Shown here in pieces: positions 1-9,344 of a stretch of 64,000 nt of DNA (position 1 is the stretch's first letter; the number at the start of each line of letters is the position of its first letter). Location of the stretch: assembly GCF_000238315.3 (NCBI RefSeq), contig NZ_CP011924.1, positions 2,609,501 to 2,673,500 of the forward strand, given 5' to 3'. Under the pieces are notes generated by a model. The model saw only the letters and a program-made list of their open reading frames with translations, was not told where the DNA came from and did not search any database. The DNA is from Pseudoalteromonas piscicida (GTDB lineage: Bacteria > Pseudomonadota > Gammaproteobacteria > Enterobacterales > Alteromonadaceae). The position numbers and the translations under genes were made by a program.

Positions 1-1
1 A

Positions 2-1822
2 CTTCTGATTCAGAAAGGTAAAGAGCAAGGTTATTTAACTTTTGCAGAAGTTAACGATCATCTTCCACAAGACATCATAGACTCAGATCAGGTAGAAGAT
101 ATCATCAGCATGATCAACGACATGGGTATTCAGGTCTCTGAAAATGCGCCTGATGCTGATGAGTTGATGATGCAAGAAACAACAACAGATGAGGATGCTG
201 CGGAAGCAGCGGCTGCGGCATTAGCAACAGTAGAAAAAGAAATTGGCCGCACAACTGACCCTGTTCGTATGTATATGCGTGAAATGGGTACGGTTGAACT
301 TCTAACTCGTGAAGGCGAAATCCAAATCGCTAAGCGTATTGAAGAAGGGATCAACCAAGTACAGATTTCTGTTGCAGAATATCCTGAAGCTATTACTTAC
401 CTGCTAGAGCAATGGGACAAGTACGAAGCAGAAGAAATGCGCCTAAGCGACATCGTTTCTGGTTTCTTTGATCCTAATGCTATCGAGGAAGACGAAGCGC
501 CAATTTCAGCAACACACATCGGTTCTGAGCTAAGTGATGAAGACTTAGATGACGAAGATGATGATGAAGATGATGACGATGATGACTCAGAAGAAGGCGA
601 TTCAGGTCCAGATCCTGAAGAAGCTCGTGAGCATTTTGAACAACTTCGTACGCTGTACAATAAAGCGCGAGAAATTTTTGAAAGTAAAGGTCGCTCGCAC
701 CCAGATGCGAAAGCTGCAATTCAGGAAATCGGCGATCACTTCCGTACTTTCAAGTTAGTTCCTAAGCAATTCGACCGCATGGTAAACAACATGCGCGACA
801 TGATGGATAAAGTGCGTGTTCAAGAACGCATCATCATGAAACAAGCAGTTCAGATTGCTAAGGTACCGAAAAAGGTTTTCGTTAAGCACTTTGCTAACAA
901 TGAAACCGATACCGCATGGATCGATGCTGAAATTGCATCAGGTGAAAAACACTCAGCAAAACTTGCTGAAGTAAAACCTGAAATCGAGCGTTGTGTTAAC
1001 AAGCTTAAAGCGTTTGAAGATAGCACAGGTCTTAGCATTGAGCGTATTAAAGACATCAACCGTCGCATGAGTATTGGTGAAGCAAAAGCTCGCCGTGCGA
1101 AGAAAGAAATGGTTGAAGCGAACTTACGTCTTGTAATTTCAATCGCTAAAAAGTATACCAACCGTGGTCTGCAGTTCTTGGATCTGATCCAAGAAGGTAA
1201 CATCGGTCTGATGAAAGCGGTTGATAAATTTGAATACCGTCGTGGTTATAAGTTTTCAACATACGCAACTTGGTGGATCCGTCAGGCGATTACTCGCTCA
1301 ATTGCGGATCAGGCAAGAACTATTCGTATTCCAGTGCATATGATTGAAACAATCAACAAGCTGAATCGTATCTCTCGTCAAATGCTACAGGAAATGGGCC
1401 GAGAGCCAAGTCCTGAAGAATTGGCAGAACGTATGATGATGCCTGAAGACAAGATCCGCAAAGTGTTAAAAATCGCCAAAGAGCCAATCTCAATGGAGAC
1501 GCCAATTGGTGATGATGAAGATTCACATCTTGGTGACTTTATCGAAGACACCACTATCGAGTCGCCGATTGATTCAGCAACGATGGAAAGTCTTCGTGGC
1601 GCAACCAACGAGGTACTTGCAGGCCTTACCGCTCGTGAAGCTAAAGTACTACGTATGCGTTTCGGTATCGATATGAATACAGACCACACGTTAGAAGAAG
1701 TGGGTAAACAGTTTGATGTAACACGTGAGCGTATTCGTCAGATTGAAGCTAAAGCGCTACGTAAGCTGCGCCACCCTTCTCGCTCAGATCTATTAAAGAG
1801 CTTTTTAGACGTTAAGGGCTAA
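2..1822 (+). CDS. rpoD: RNA polymerase primary sigma factor RpoD (sigma-70), 5' truncated by window edge
   Basis: Housekeeping sigma factor that directs RNA polymerase to -10/-35 promoters. The reading frame is open from base 2, upstream of the first ATG at 110, and encodes the usual region 1.1 ([16 protein letters not shown]), so the true start lies before the window. Region 2 ([20 protein letters not shown], then [13 protein letters not shown]), region 3 and the region 4.2 helix-turn-helix ([22 protein letters not shown]) are intact and the protein ends normally. The non-conserved region holds a long Asp/Glu run (about nt 527-600) built from GAT/GAA codons, longer than I recall for enterobacterial RpoD. 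A terminator follows the stop. Identification is certain; only the N-terminal few residues are missing. Confidence 0.98.
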   Translation, partial: LLIQKGKEQGYLTFAEVNDHLPQDIIDSDQVEDIISMINDMGIQVSENAPDADELMMQETTTDEDAAEAAAAALATVEKEIGRTTDPVRMYMREMGTVELLTREGEIQIAKRIEEGINQVQISVAEYPEAITYLLEQWDKYEAEEMRLSDIVSGFFDPNAIEEDEAPISATHIGSELSDEDLDDEDDDEDDDDDDSEEGDSGPDPEEAREHFEQLRTLYNKAREIFESKGRSHPDAKAAIQEIGDHFRTFKLVPKQFDRMVNNMRDMMDKVRVQERIIMKQAVQIAKVPKKVFVKHFANNETDTAWIDAEIASGEKHSAKLAEVKPEIERCVNKLKAFEDSTGLSIERIKDINRRMSIGEAKARRAKKEMVEANLRLVISIAKKYTNRGLQFLDLIQEGNIGLMKAVDKFEYRRGYKFSTYATWWIRQAITRSIADQARTIRIPVHMIETINKLNRISRQMLQEMGREPSPEELAERMMMPEDKIRKVLKIAKEPISMETPIGDDEDSHLGDFIEDTTIESPIDSATMESLRGATNEVLAGLTAREAKVLRMRFGIDMNTDHTLEEVGKQFDVTRERIRQIEAKALRKLRHPSRSDLLKSFLDVKG

Positions 1823-1840
1823 AAAGTAGCAAATAAGATT

Positions 1841-1867
1841 AAGGCCGCTATTCAGCGGCCTTTTTTA
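1841..1867 (+). terminator. Intrinsic terminator of rpoD
   Basis: Nine-base stem AAGGCCGCT / AGCGGCCTT with a 4-nt loop, followed by a T run, 18 nt after the rpoD stop codon. Confidence 0.93.
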
Positions 1868-1896
1868 TATTAATTGGATTAAATAGGTATACACAC

Positions 1897-2769
1897 ATGG
1901 CTTGGATCCAAATCCGAATTTATTCAGATAAAGCCGATGCCGATGCTTTAAGCGATATGCTTATGGATGTCGGTTGTCCGTCTGTCACATTCATGGATAG
2001 TAAAAACAATCCCGTTTACGAACCAAAACCTGGCGAAGTCATCTTATGGCCTGAGACAACCGTGATCGGTTTATTTGAAGCAAACCATGATATGCAAGCA
2101 GTCGTTGACTTTGTCCAGTCACATTATGACAAGCCGTTAAACTACAAGCTTGAACAGCTAGAAGACAAAGACTGGGAACGCGAGTGGATGGATAATTTCC
2201 ACCCAATTAAGTTTGGCGAGAGATTATGGATCTGCCCAAGCTGGCGTGATGTGCCAGATCCCAATGCCGTCAATGTGTTACTAGATCCAGGCCTTGCATT
2301 TGGTACTGGTACTCATGCGATAACCGCACTTTGCCTGCAATGGCTAGAACAACAAGACCTCAGTGGCAAAACGGTCGTTGATTTTGGCTGTGGCTCTGGG
2401 ATTTTAGGCATTGCAGCAATCAAATTAGGCGCTGAGCGTGTGATTGGTATTGATATCGATCCACAAGCGCTGATCGCAAGCCGCGATAATGCCGAGCGTA
2501 ATGGCGTCGCAGATAAACTAGAAGTGTATTTACCTGAAAACCAGCCGCAATTCAGTGCTGATATCGTTGTTGCTAATATTCTTGCACAGCCGCTGAGAGA
2601 GCTACACGAAATCATTCTCGGCTTCTTGGGCGACAAAGGCGCCATCGCTATGTCTGGTATTTTAGAAGAGCAAGCGCAATCCGTTGCGGATGTTTACGCA
2701 CCATTTTTAAAGCTAGACAACATTGCCCAACAGGGTGAATGGACGCGCGTCAGCGGTGTGAAAAAATAA
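1897..2769 (+). CDS. prmA: Ribosomal protein L11 methyltransferase
   Basis: SAM-dependent enzyme that trimethylates ribosomal protein L11. At 290 aa it has the family's normal length. An N-terminal substrate-recognition domain (about residues 1-60) precedes a class I methyltransferase domain with the SAM-binding motif [13 protein letters not shown] near residue 165, the acidic loop GIDIDPQA and the NILAQPL motif near residue 227, which is typical of PrmA. It follows the rpoD terminator and is followed by its own hairpin, so it is probably monocistronic. The adjacency to dusB-fis matches the E. coli order prmA-dusB-fis. Confidence 0.97.
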   Translation: MAWIQIRIYSDKADADALSDMLMDVGCPSVTFMDSKNNPVYEPKPGEVILWPETTVIGLFEANHDMQAVVDFVQSHYDKPLNYKLEQLEDKDWEREWMDNFHPIKFGERLWICPSWRDVPDPNAVNVLLDPGLAFGTGTHAITALCLQWLEQQDLSGKTVVDFGCGSGILGIAAIKLGAERVIGIDIDPQALIASRDNAERNGVADKLEVYLPENQPQFSADIVVANILAQPLRELHEIILGFLGDKGAIAMSGILEEQAQSVADVYAPFLKLDNIAQQGEWTRVSGVKK

Positions 2770-2833
2770 GGCTGCTAACGTAACGCTGACAAAAGTATCA
2801 GCGAGTCAATGAAAGTTAGTAAGTTTTAACTGG

Positions 2834-2868
2834 TAAAGCCTGTAATTAACAGGCTTTACGCATTTTTC
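2834..2868 (+). terminator. Intrinsic terminator of prmA
   Basis: Ten-base perfect stem TAAAGCCTGT / ACAGGCTTTA (2834-2843 and 2849-2858) followed by a short T run at 2864-2868. The remainder of the 300-bp gap before dusB is AT-rich and holds the dusB-fis promoter. Confidence 0.8.
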
Positions 2869-3010
2869 ACAGCTTAAATTTTCGGCTCAAATTGTACCTT
2901 TAAAATTGTTTTTGCATAAATTTCGTGCAAATTATCTGGGCTCTCAGGTTGTTATCAAATGTCAACCCATAAAGTTCAAAAAAAAAGCAATTATGTTCAA
3001 TTTATAACCT

Positions 3011-3046
3011 TTGATTTTTGCGAAAAAAACCGTAAACTTAGCGCCC
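3011..3046 (+). promoter_or_regulatory. Probable dusB-fis promoter with GC-rich discriminator
   Basis: TTGATT (3011-3016), a 16-nt spacer and TAAACT (3033-3038), followed by the GC-rich stretch AGCGCCCC before the start site. A GC-rich discriminator is the known hallmark of stringently controlled promoters such as E. coli fis. It lies about 30 nt upstream of the dusB GTG. Assigned by eye. Confidence 0.5.
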
Positions 3047-3072
3047 CTTGAGGTAAGGCGGATTAAACTGTA

Positions 3073-4038
3073 GTGCGTATTGGTCCATACCAACTTGAAA
3101 ACAATCTTATCGTAGCACCAATGGCTGGGATCACCGACAGACCGTTTCGACAACTGTGTCGACGTCTAGGTGCTGGGCTTGCGGTATCAGAAATGTTGTC
3201 TTCAAATCCAAAAGTGTGGAAAACCGATAAGTCGCAAAATCGCATGGATCACAGCGGTGAATCAGGCATTCGCTCGGTACAAATCGCAGGAGCAGATCCT
3301 GAGTTGATGGCGCAAGCAGCACAATTTAATGTCGCAAACGGTGCGCAGATCATAGATATCAATATGGGCTGCCCCGCTAAGAAAGTGAACAAGAAGCTTG
3401 CAGGCTCAGCATTGTTGCAATATCCAGAGTTGGTTGACGAAATCGTAACCGCTGTGGTTGCTGCCGTTGACGTACCTGTGTCGTTAAAAATCCGTACAGG
3501 ATGGGACACAGACAATCGTAACGGTGTTGAGATTGCTCGCATAGCTGAACGTCGAGGCATTGCTTCGCTAGCCGTGCATGGCCGTACAAGAGCATGTATG
3601 TATAAAGGCGAAGCTGAATATGCCACGATCAGAGAAATTAAACGTTCAGTATCTATTCCTGTGGTAGCAAACGGTGACATTACGTCTCCTGAAAAAGCGA
3701 AACAGGTGCTGGAATACACGGGCGCAGATGCCATTATGATTGGTCGAGCCGCCCAAGGTCGTCCTTGGATTTTCCGAGAAATAGACCACTATTTGCAAAC
3801 CGGTGAACATTTGCCAGAACCTGAAATAGCAGAGGTTCGAGCAATATTGATGGAGCACTTAGTAAACCTTCATCAATTCTATGGTGAGCCAATGGGAGCG
3901 CGCATCGCACGCAAGCATGTATCTTGGTATTTGCAGGCCCATGACCAAGAAGGTCAATTTAGGCGAGTATTCAATGCCTTGGAGACGCCAGAAGCGCAAA
4001 TCGAGGCATTAGAAGACTATTTTGAAACATTAGGGTGA
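3073..4038 (+). CDS. dusB: tRNA-dihydrouridine synthase B
   Basis: FMN-dependent enzyme that reduces specific uridines of the tRNA D-loop to dihydrouridine. The 321-aa TIM barrel has the Dus N-terminal signature APMAGITDRPFRQLCR, the catalytic cysteine motif NMGCPAKKV near residue 100, and the FMN phosphate-binding segment MIGRAAQGRPW. The start is GTG at 3073, which gives the conserved N-terminus MRIGPYQL. It is the first gene of the classic dusB-fis operon, 45 nt ahead of fis, and is probably co-transcribed from the promoter at about 3.01 kb, so its expression should follow growth rate. Confidence 0.96.
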   Translation: MRIGPYQLENNLIVAPMAGITDRPFRQLCRRLGAGLAVSEMLSSNPKVWKTDKSQNRMDHSGESGIRSVQIAGADPELMAQAAQFNVANGAQIIDINMGCPAKKVNKKLAGSALLQYPELVDEIVTAVVAAVDVPVSLKIRTGWDTDNRNGVEIARIAERRGIASLAVHGRTRACMYKGEAEYATIREIKRSVSIPVVANGDITSPEKAKQVLEYTGADAIMIGRAAQGRPWIFREIDHYLQTGEHLPEPEIAEVRAILMEHLVNLHQFYGEPMGARIARKHVSWYLQAHDQEGQFRRVFNALETPEAQIEALEDYFETLG

Positions 4039-4083
4039 ATGAATTTATTCATCCTTCAGGCTAACTAAGAAAGAGACATAACG

Positions 4084-4374
4084 ATGTTCGAACAAAATGT
4101 GACTTCTCCATTTATTACTAACGCTCATGTTCAGTCACAAGAGAAACCGCAACCTTTGCGCGATGCAGTTAAAAAAGCTGTACATCACTACCTAAAGCAG
4201 CTTAATGGTCAAGACGTACAAGACGTTTATGAGTTAGTTCTTTCTGAGCTTGAAGCGCCTCTACTAGAAGAGGTTATGACTTATACTCGTGGTAACCAGA
4301 CTCGTGCAGCGATCCTTTTAGGTATCAACCGTGGCACACTTCGCAAGAAGCTAAAAAAATACGGCATGAACTAA
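4084..4374 (+). CDS. fis: DNA-binding protein Fis
   Basis: Small nucleoid protein that bends DNA and activates rRNA promoters during fast growth. The 96-aa product has the normal length. The flexible N-terminal beta-hairpin part and helices A/B ([15 protein letters not shown]) are followed by the C-terminal helix-turn-helix [19 protein letters not shown] and the basic tail [10 protein letters not shown], which is almost invariant in gamma-proteobacteria. It is the second gene of the dusB operon and ends at a strong terminator. Confidence 0.98.
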   Translation: MFEQNVTSPFITNAHVQSQEKPQPLRDAVKKAVHHYLKQLNGQDVQDVYELVLSELEAPLLEEVMTYTRGNQTRAAILLGINRGTLRKKLKKYGMN

Positions 4375-4400
4375 GCACTGCTGGTAAAATTTAGTTGATA

Positions 4401-4425
4401 AAAAAGCACCTTCGGGTGCTTTTTT
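4401..4425 (+). terminator. Intrinsic terminator of the dusB-fis operon
   Basis: AAAAAGCACC-TTCG-GGTGCTTTTT, a perfect stem with a stable UUCG tetraloop and T run, 26 nt after the fis stop. Confidence 0.95.
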
Positions 4426-4585
4426 ATTGTTTAAAATTCAGCAGCTAGCGGACATTTATCCTTTTCATATCGCACTTTTCTCATGTTTATCTCGCCTTTT
4501 AACATCGTCATCTTAACAATAATGCGCTAAAATACCGGCTTTCTAAGCTAGCCCTTAACTAATCATTGAGGAAACCTGAACCATC

Positions 4586-6172
4586 ATGGATATACATCGT
4601 CCAATTCGTCGCGCCCTACTAAGCGTGTCAGATAAAACCGGTATCGTTGAATTCGCCACAGCACTTGCAGCTCAAGGCGTAGAAATTTTATCAACTGGCG
4701 GTACTTGCAAACTACTTGCAGACAACGGCATTAAAGTAACAGAAGTATCTGATTACACTGGCCACCCAGAAATCATGGATGGTCGCGTTAAAACGCTTCA
4801 CCCAAAAGTGCACGGCGGTATCTTAGGACGTCGCGGTCAAGACGAAGACGTCATGACTGAAAACAATATTTCAGCAATCGATATGGTAGTAGTCAACTTA
4901 TACCCCTTCGCACAAACTGTTGCGAAAGCTGACTGTAGCCTAGAAGATGCAATAGAAAATATCGATATTGGTGGTCCAACAATGGTTCGTGCTGCGGCTA
5001 AGAACCACAAAGACGTGACCATTATTGTAAATGCGAGTGACTACAGCCGTGTTATTGAAGAAATGAAGGCGAACTCTGGCTCTACAACATACAAGACACG
5101 TTTCGACCTAGCTATTGCGGCCTACGAGCATACCGCACAGTATGACGGCATGATTGCCAACTACTTCGGTAAAATGGTTCCGGATTATACGGAAGAAGCG
5201 GCTGAGGAAACCAAATTCCCTCGCACTATCAATATGCAATTCACTAAGAAGCAAGATATGCGCTACGGTGAAAACTCGCATCAAGACGCTGCTTTCTATG
5301 TTGAAAACAACATTGAAGAAGCATCCGTCGCGACGGCTAAACAACTTCAAGGTAAGGCGCTATCTTATAACAATATCGCTGATACCGATGCAGCACTTGA
5401 GTGTGTTAAAGAATTTGATAAGCCGGCTTGTGTTATCGTAAAACACGCAAACCCTTGTGGTGTTGCTGTTGATGACAATATTCTTGCCGCCTATGACCGC
5501 GCATTTAAGACCGACCCAACTTCTGCCTTCGGTGGTATCATCGCCTTTAACCGAGAGCTAGACGGCGACACGGCGGAAGCCATTGTAGCACGTCAGTTTG
5601 TTGAAGTTATCATCGCACCGAGCGTATCAGAAGAAGCCGCACAAATCGTTGCTGCGAAGCAAAATGTACGTTTACTAGAATGTGGCCAGTGGTCAAACAA
5701 AACCACAGGTACTGATATTAAGCGTGTTAATGGCGGTATCTTAGTACAAGATCGTGACCAAGGTATGGTTGGTTTGGACGACCTTAAGGTGGTTTCGAAA
5801 CGTCAACCTACAGAACAAGAACTAAAAGATCTACTGTTCTGCTGGAAAGTCGCTAAATTTGTTAAGTCTAACGCGATTGTTTACGCCCGTGATGGGATGA
5901 CTATTGGTGTAGGCGCAGGCCAAATGAGCCGCGTATACTCTGCAAAAATCGCGGGGATCAAAGCCGCCGATGAAAACCTAGAAGTACCAGGTTCTGTGAT
6001 GGCATCTGATGCGTTCTTCCCATTCCGTGATGGCATTGACGCAGCTGCAGCTGCGGGTATTACCGCAGTTATCCAGCCGGGTGGTTCAATGCGTGATGAA
6101 GAGGTGATTGCCGCCGCTGATGAAGCCGGAATGGCAATGGTGTTTACCGGCATGCGCCACTTCCGCCATTAA
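4586..6172 (+). CDS. purH: Bifunctional AICAR formyltransferase / IMP cyclohydrolase
   Basis: Catalyses the last two steps of de novo purine synthesis: formylation of AICAR with 10-formyl-THF and closure of FAICAR to IMP. The 528-aa protein has the usual length. The N-terminal IMP cyclohydrolase (MGS-like) domain starts [17 protein letters not shown] and contains STGGT and [10 protein letters not shown]. The C-terminal transformylase domain contains the KHANPCGVA motif near residue 285 and the terminal GMRHFRH. purD lies about 950 nt downstream. The lipoprotein methyltransferase gene and a terminator sit between them. No convincing PurR box was seen. Confidence 0.98.
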   Translation: MDIHRPIRRALLSVSDKTGIVEFATALAAQGVEILSTGGTCKLLADNGIKVTEVSDYTGHPEIMDGRVKTLHPKVHGGILGRRGQDEDVMTENNISAIDMVVVNLYPFAQTVAKADCSLEDAIENIDIGGPTMVRAAAKNHKDVTIIVNASDYSRVIEEMKANSGSTTYKTRFDLAIAAYEHTAQYDGMIANYFGKMVPDYTEEAAEETKFPRTINMQFTKKQDMRYGENSHQDAAFYVENNIEEASVATAKQLQGKALSYNNIADTDAALECVKEFDKPACVIVKHANPCGVAVDDNILAAYDRAFKTDPTSAFGGIIAFNRELDGDTAEAIVARQFVEVIIAPSVSEEAAQIVAAKQNVRLLECGQWSNKTTGTDIKRVNGGILVQDRDQGMVGLDDLKVVSKRQPTEQELKDLLFCWKVAKFVKSNAIVYARDGMTIGVGAGQMSRVYSAKIAGIKAADENLEVPGSVMASDAFFPFRDGIDAAAAAGITAVIQPGGSMRDEEVIAAADEAGMAMVFTGMRHFRH

Positions 6173-6177
6173 TCAAT

Positions 6178-6209
6178 AAAGCGCGAAACTTATGAGTTTC
6201 GCGCTTTTT
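6178..6209 (+). terminator. Intrinsic terminator of purH
   Basis: Thirteen-base stem AAAGCGCGAAACT / AGTTTCGCGCTTT, loop TATG, T run; begins 6 nt after the purH stop. Confidence 0.95.
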
Positions 6210-6272
6210 GTTTCAGCTAATTTCCAGTATTCTGGCTACAGCATAATCATAACAGAATGAAGGAAGCTAACG

Positions 6273-7109
6273 ATGAATCTAGGTATGAAATCTCTTATCG
6301 CTGCGGCAGTATTTACCACTTTAGTGGGCTGTAACGCGACAGAATCCAACTCCAGCCAAGCTGTACCAAGCGCGATTGCAAAAGCCGTTGCTAGCGACAA
6401 TCGAGCTGAGAAAAACAGAGCCCGAGACCAATATCGCCACCCAAGTGAAACGCTTGCTTTTTTTGGCATTGAGCCATCAATGACCGTGGTAGAAATTGCA
6501 CCTGGTGGTGGTTGGTATAGCGAGATTTTAGCGCCGCTGGTTAAAGGTCAAGGCACCTATTATGCAGCGCACTTCCCTGCTGATTCAGATGTTGGCTACT
6601 ATCAACGTTCATTAAAAGGCTACAAAGACAAAGTAGCAACCAACCCAGACTATAGTGAAGTAAAGATCACCGAATTTGCACCAGTGACACACAGTAATAT
6701 TGCGCCACAAGGCAGTGCAGACGTGGTACTTACCTTCCGTAACGTGCATAACTGGTACATGGGTAAAGGGGATGAAGGTGTACTTAGCGCGTTCAACGCG
6801 TTTAATAAGGCACTGAAACCTGGTGGCATTTTAGGTGTGGTTGAACACCGTCTGCCTGAGCACCGCCAACTTGAAGATCAAAAGTCGTCAGGTTATATGA
6901 AGCAAAGTTATGTTGTTGATATCGCCAAGCAAGCTGGGTTTGAATTAGTTGCAAGCAGCGACATTAACGCCAACCCGCTAGACAGCGCCAATCATCCAAA
7001 AGGCGTCTGGACTCTGCCACCTCGCTTAGCGCTGGGTGATGAAAAAGCAGCGCAATATAAAGCGATTGGGGAAAGCGACCGCATGACCTTAAAATTCAAA
7101 AAGCTTTAA
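6273..7109 (+). CDS. Lipoprotein with class I SAM-dependent methyltransferase fold
   Basis: The N-terminus is a lipoprotein signal: a hydrophobic stretch followed by the lipobox LVGC at about residue 20, so the mature protein is probably membrane-anchored in the envelope. The rest resembles predicted methyltransferases (COG4798-type): VVEIAPGGGWYSEIL is a motif I-like SAM loop near residue 73, DVVLTFRNVHNWY corresponds to motif II, and FNKALKPGGILGVVEHR is the post-motif strand. A methyltransferase fold outside the cytoplasm would lack a normal SAM supply, so its real substrate or ligand is unknown. It ends 15 nt before purD and may be co-transcribed with it. Confidence 0.8.
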   Translation: MNLGMKSLIAAAVFTTLVGCNATESNSSQAVPSAIAKAVASDNRAEKNRARDQYRHPSETLAFFGIEPSMTVVEIAPGGGWYSEILAPLVKGQGTYYAAHFPADSDVGYYQRSLKGYKDKVATNPDYSEVKITEFAPVTHSNIAPQGSADVVLTFRNVHNWYMGKGDEGVLSAFNAFNKALKPGGILGVVEHRLPEHRQLEDQKSSGYMKQSYVVDIAKQAGFELVASSDINANPLDSANHPKGVWTLPPRLALGDEKAAQYKAIGESDRMTLKFKKL

Positions 7110-7124
7110 TAGGAAAATTTCGCC

Positions 7125-8408
7125 ATGAATGTACTAGTCATTGGCAGCGGTGGACGTGAGCATGCGCTTGCGTTCAAAGCCGCACAAAACCCATCTGTAA
7201 AAACAGTTTTTGTAGCACCTGGTAACGCTGGTACTGCGCTTGAGCCTAAACTCGAAAACGTGGCTATCGGCGTTGAAGATATCGATGCCTTAGTCGTCTT
7301 CGCTAAAGAAAACAATGTGCAATTAACCATTGTTGGCCCTGAAGCGCCACTGGTTATCGGTGTAGTTGACCGTTTCCGTGACGAAGGCTTAGCTATTTTT
7401 GGACCTACTCAAGCAGCAGCGCAGTTGGAAGGTTCAAAGTCGTTTACTAAAGACTTTTTAGCACGTCACGATATTCCAACAGCGGCTTATCAAACGTTTG
7501 AAGAAATTGAGCCTGCGCTTGCCTACTTGAAAGCGCAAGGTGCACCTATCGTCGTTAAGGCTGATGGTCTTGCTGCTGGTAAAGGGGTCATCGTGGCAAT
7601 GACCGAAGCGGAAGCAGAAGAAGCTATCCGCGATATGCTTGCGGGGAATGCTTTTGGCGAAGCGGGCAGCCGCGTGGTTATCGAAGAGTTTTTAGAAGGT
7701 GAAGAAGCCTCTTTCATCGTCATGGTTGACGGCAAAAATGTACTTCCTTTTGCCACCAGCCAAGATCACAAACGTGCATACGATGGTGATAAAGGCCCAA
7801 ACACAGGCGGTATGGGTGCATACTCTCCAGCTCCTGTAGTCACGCCAGACATTCATGATCGCATCATGGCCGAAGTGATCAATCCAACGGTTGACGGTAT
7901 GGCGAAAGAAGGTCACCCTTATACAGGTTTCCTATACGCTGGTTTGATGATCACTGCGGATGGCACGCCAAAAGTTATCGAGTATAACTGCCGTTTTGGT
8001 GACCCAGAAACACAACCTATCATGTTACGCCTCCAATCTGATTTAGTTGAGCTGATTGAAGCGGCAAACCGTGAAGAGCTTGATCAAACATCGATTGAAT
8101 TCGATCCGCGAGCGGCTGTTGGTGTTGTGCTTGCAGCTAGTGGCTACCCTGGGAACTACCCTAAGGGTGACGCTATTTCAGGTCTTCAAGTGAACTATCC
8201 TGAAGGTGAAAAAGTGTTCCATGCTGGTACTAAGCAAGATGGCGAGCATGTAGTCACCGCTGGTGGTCGAGTATTGTGTGCGACGGCCCTTGGCCACACA
8301 GTAACCGAAGCGCAAAAACGCGCCTACTCTCTAGTGAAAGACATTCACTGGGATGGCGTAGAATACCGTACAGATATCGCATATCGCGCAATCGCACGCG
8401 AAAGCTAA
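7125..8408 (+). CDS. purD: Phosphoribosylamine-glycine ligase (GAR synthetase)
   Basis: ATP-grasp ligase that joins glycine to phosphoribosylamine in purine synthesis. The 427-aa product has the normal length. It begins MNVLVIGSGGREHAL, contains the ATP-grasp loop VVKADGLAAGKGVIVA near residue 145, the segment QDHKRAYDGDKGPNTGGMGA near residue 212 that is diagnostic for PurD, and EYNCRFGDPETQ near residue 285. It is 15 nt downstream of the lipoprotein methyltransferase gene and is followed by a strong terminator. Confidence 0.98.
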   Translation: MNVLVIGSGGREHALAFKAAQNPSVKTVFVAPGNAGTALEPKLENVAIGVEDIDALVVFAKENNVQLTIVGPEAPLVIGVVDRFRDEGLAIFGPTQAAAQLEGSKSFTKDFLARHDIPTAAYQTFEEIEPALAYLKAQGAPIVVKADGLAAGKGVIVAMTEAEAEEAIRDMLAGNAFGEAGSRVVIEEFLEGEEASFIVMVDGKNVLPFATSQDHKRAYDGDKGPNTGGMGAYSPAPVVTPDIHDRIMAEVINPTVDGMAKEGHPYTGFLYAGLMITADGTPKVIEYNCRFGDPETQPIMLRLQSDLVELIEAANREELDQTSIEFDPRAAVGVVLAASGYPGNYPKGDAISGLQVNYPEGEKVFHAGTKQDGEHVVTAGGRVLCATALGHTVTEAQKRAYSLVKDIHWDGVEYRTDIAYRAIARES

Positions 8409-8425
8409 TTCACATTAAGCTTTGC

Positions 8426-8452
8426 AAGGCCAGCCCGGCGCTGGCCTTTTTC
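8426..8452 (+). terminator. Intrinsic terminator of purD
   Basis: AAGGCCAGC / GCTGGCCTT stem (8426-8434 and 8440-8448) with 5-nt loop and T run. Confidence 0.95.
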
Positions 8453-8522
8453 ATTTTTACACACTGCGTTTCTAAGTTTGTAATGGTATCCTACCCTTTT
8501 ATGAGCATTTTTAGGGGCAAAG

Positions 8523-9344
8523 ATGCAAGTACAAGGTACACTCAGCAAGTTGAAATCAGCGCTTGTTGAACCTATTCAATATCAATTACCCGTGGGTGAT
8601 AACTTAGTATCACTCAATGACTACTTTGGTAAACCTGTTACCCTGACCTTCACCGGCAATATATTTTGCAGTAGCTGTGGTAAGAAAACCAAAAAGAGCT
8701 ATTCGCAAGGCCACTGTTTCGTGTGTATGAGAAAACTCGCTAGCTGCGACATGTGCATTATGAAGCCAGAGACCTGCCACTATGATCAAGGCACCTGTCG
8801 TGAACCCCAATGGGGCGAAGAGAACTGTATGATCCCGCACTATGTGTATTTGGCCAATACCTCAGGTCTTAAAGTTGGGATCACTCGTCATACACAGATC
8901 CCAACGCGTTGGGTAGATCAAGGCGCAACGCAAGCACTGCCGATTTTTAAGGTGCAAACCCGCCACCAGTCAGGATTAGTGGAAGTGGCACTGGCTCAGT
9001 TTATTGCCGATAAGACTAACTGGCGCAATATGCTCAAAGGCATCAATCCTGAAATAGACCTCAAAGCAGAAGCCGCTAAGCTTATTCCCGAGATCCAAAC
9101 AAAGCTCGACGAACTTGCTGAACTCTTTGGTGCAACCGCCATTGAAGTGCTGGACGAGGAAGTGGTTGATCTCACTTTCCCTGTAGAGCAGCACCCGAGT
9201 AAAATCAGCTCGTTTAACTTTGATAAAGACCCTGTAGTATCAGGCGTGCTTGAAGGGATCAAAGGCCAATATCTTATTTTTGATAATGGCGTGATCAATA
9301 TCCGTAAGTTTACCTCTTACGAAATCACCTTCTCTGACGAATAA
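8523..9344 (+). CDS. DUF2797 family protein with cysteine clusters
   Basis: A 273-aa soluble protein that matches the DUF2797 pattern of marine gamma-proteobacteria. The first half has several CxxC-like pairs (FCSSCGKKT, CFVC, CDMCIMKPETC, GTC, ENC) that probably bind metal. The middle segment HYVYLANTSGLKVGITRHTQIPTRW resembles the core of a GIY-YIG fold, with YVYLA and KVGIT in the expected places, but I see no proof of nuclease activity. Function is unknown. Its 3' end overlaps that of the convergent GGDEF-EAL gene by 28 bp and no terminator separates them. Confidence 0.8.
   Translation: MQVQGTLSKLKSALVEPIQYQLPVGDNLVSLNDYFGKPVTLTFTGNIFCSSCGKKTKKSYSQGHCFVCMRKLASCDMCIMKPETCHYDQGTCREPQWGEENCMIPHYVYLANTSGLKVGITRHTQIPTRWVDQGATQALPIFKVQTRHQSGLVEVALAQFIADKTNWRNMLKGINPEIDLKAEAAKLIPEIQTKLDELAELFGATAIEVLDEEVVDLTFPVEQHPSKISSFNFDKDPVVSGVLEGIKGQYLIFDNGVINIRKFTSYEITFSDE

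Noticed and set aside
397..660. Minus-strand Ser-rich ORF
   Set aside because: Antisense of the acidic Asp/Glu tract of rpoD; codon pattern explains the serine run.
4440..4585. PurR box ahead of purH
   Set aside because: No ACGCAAACGTTTGCGT-like palindrome found by eye.
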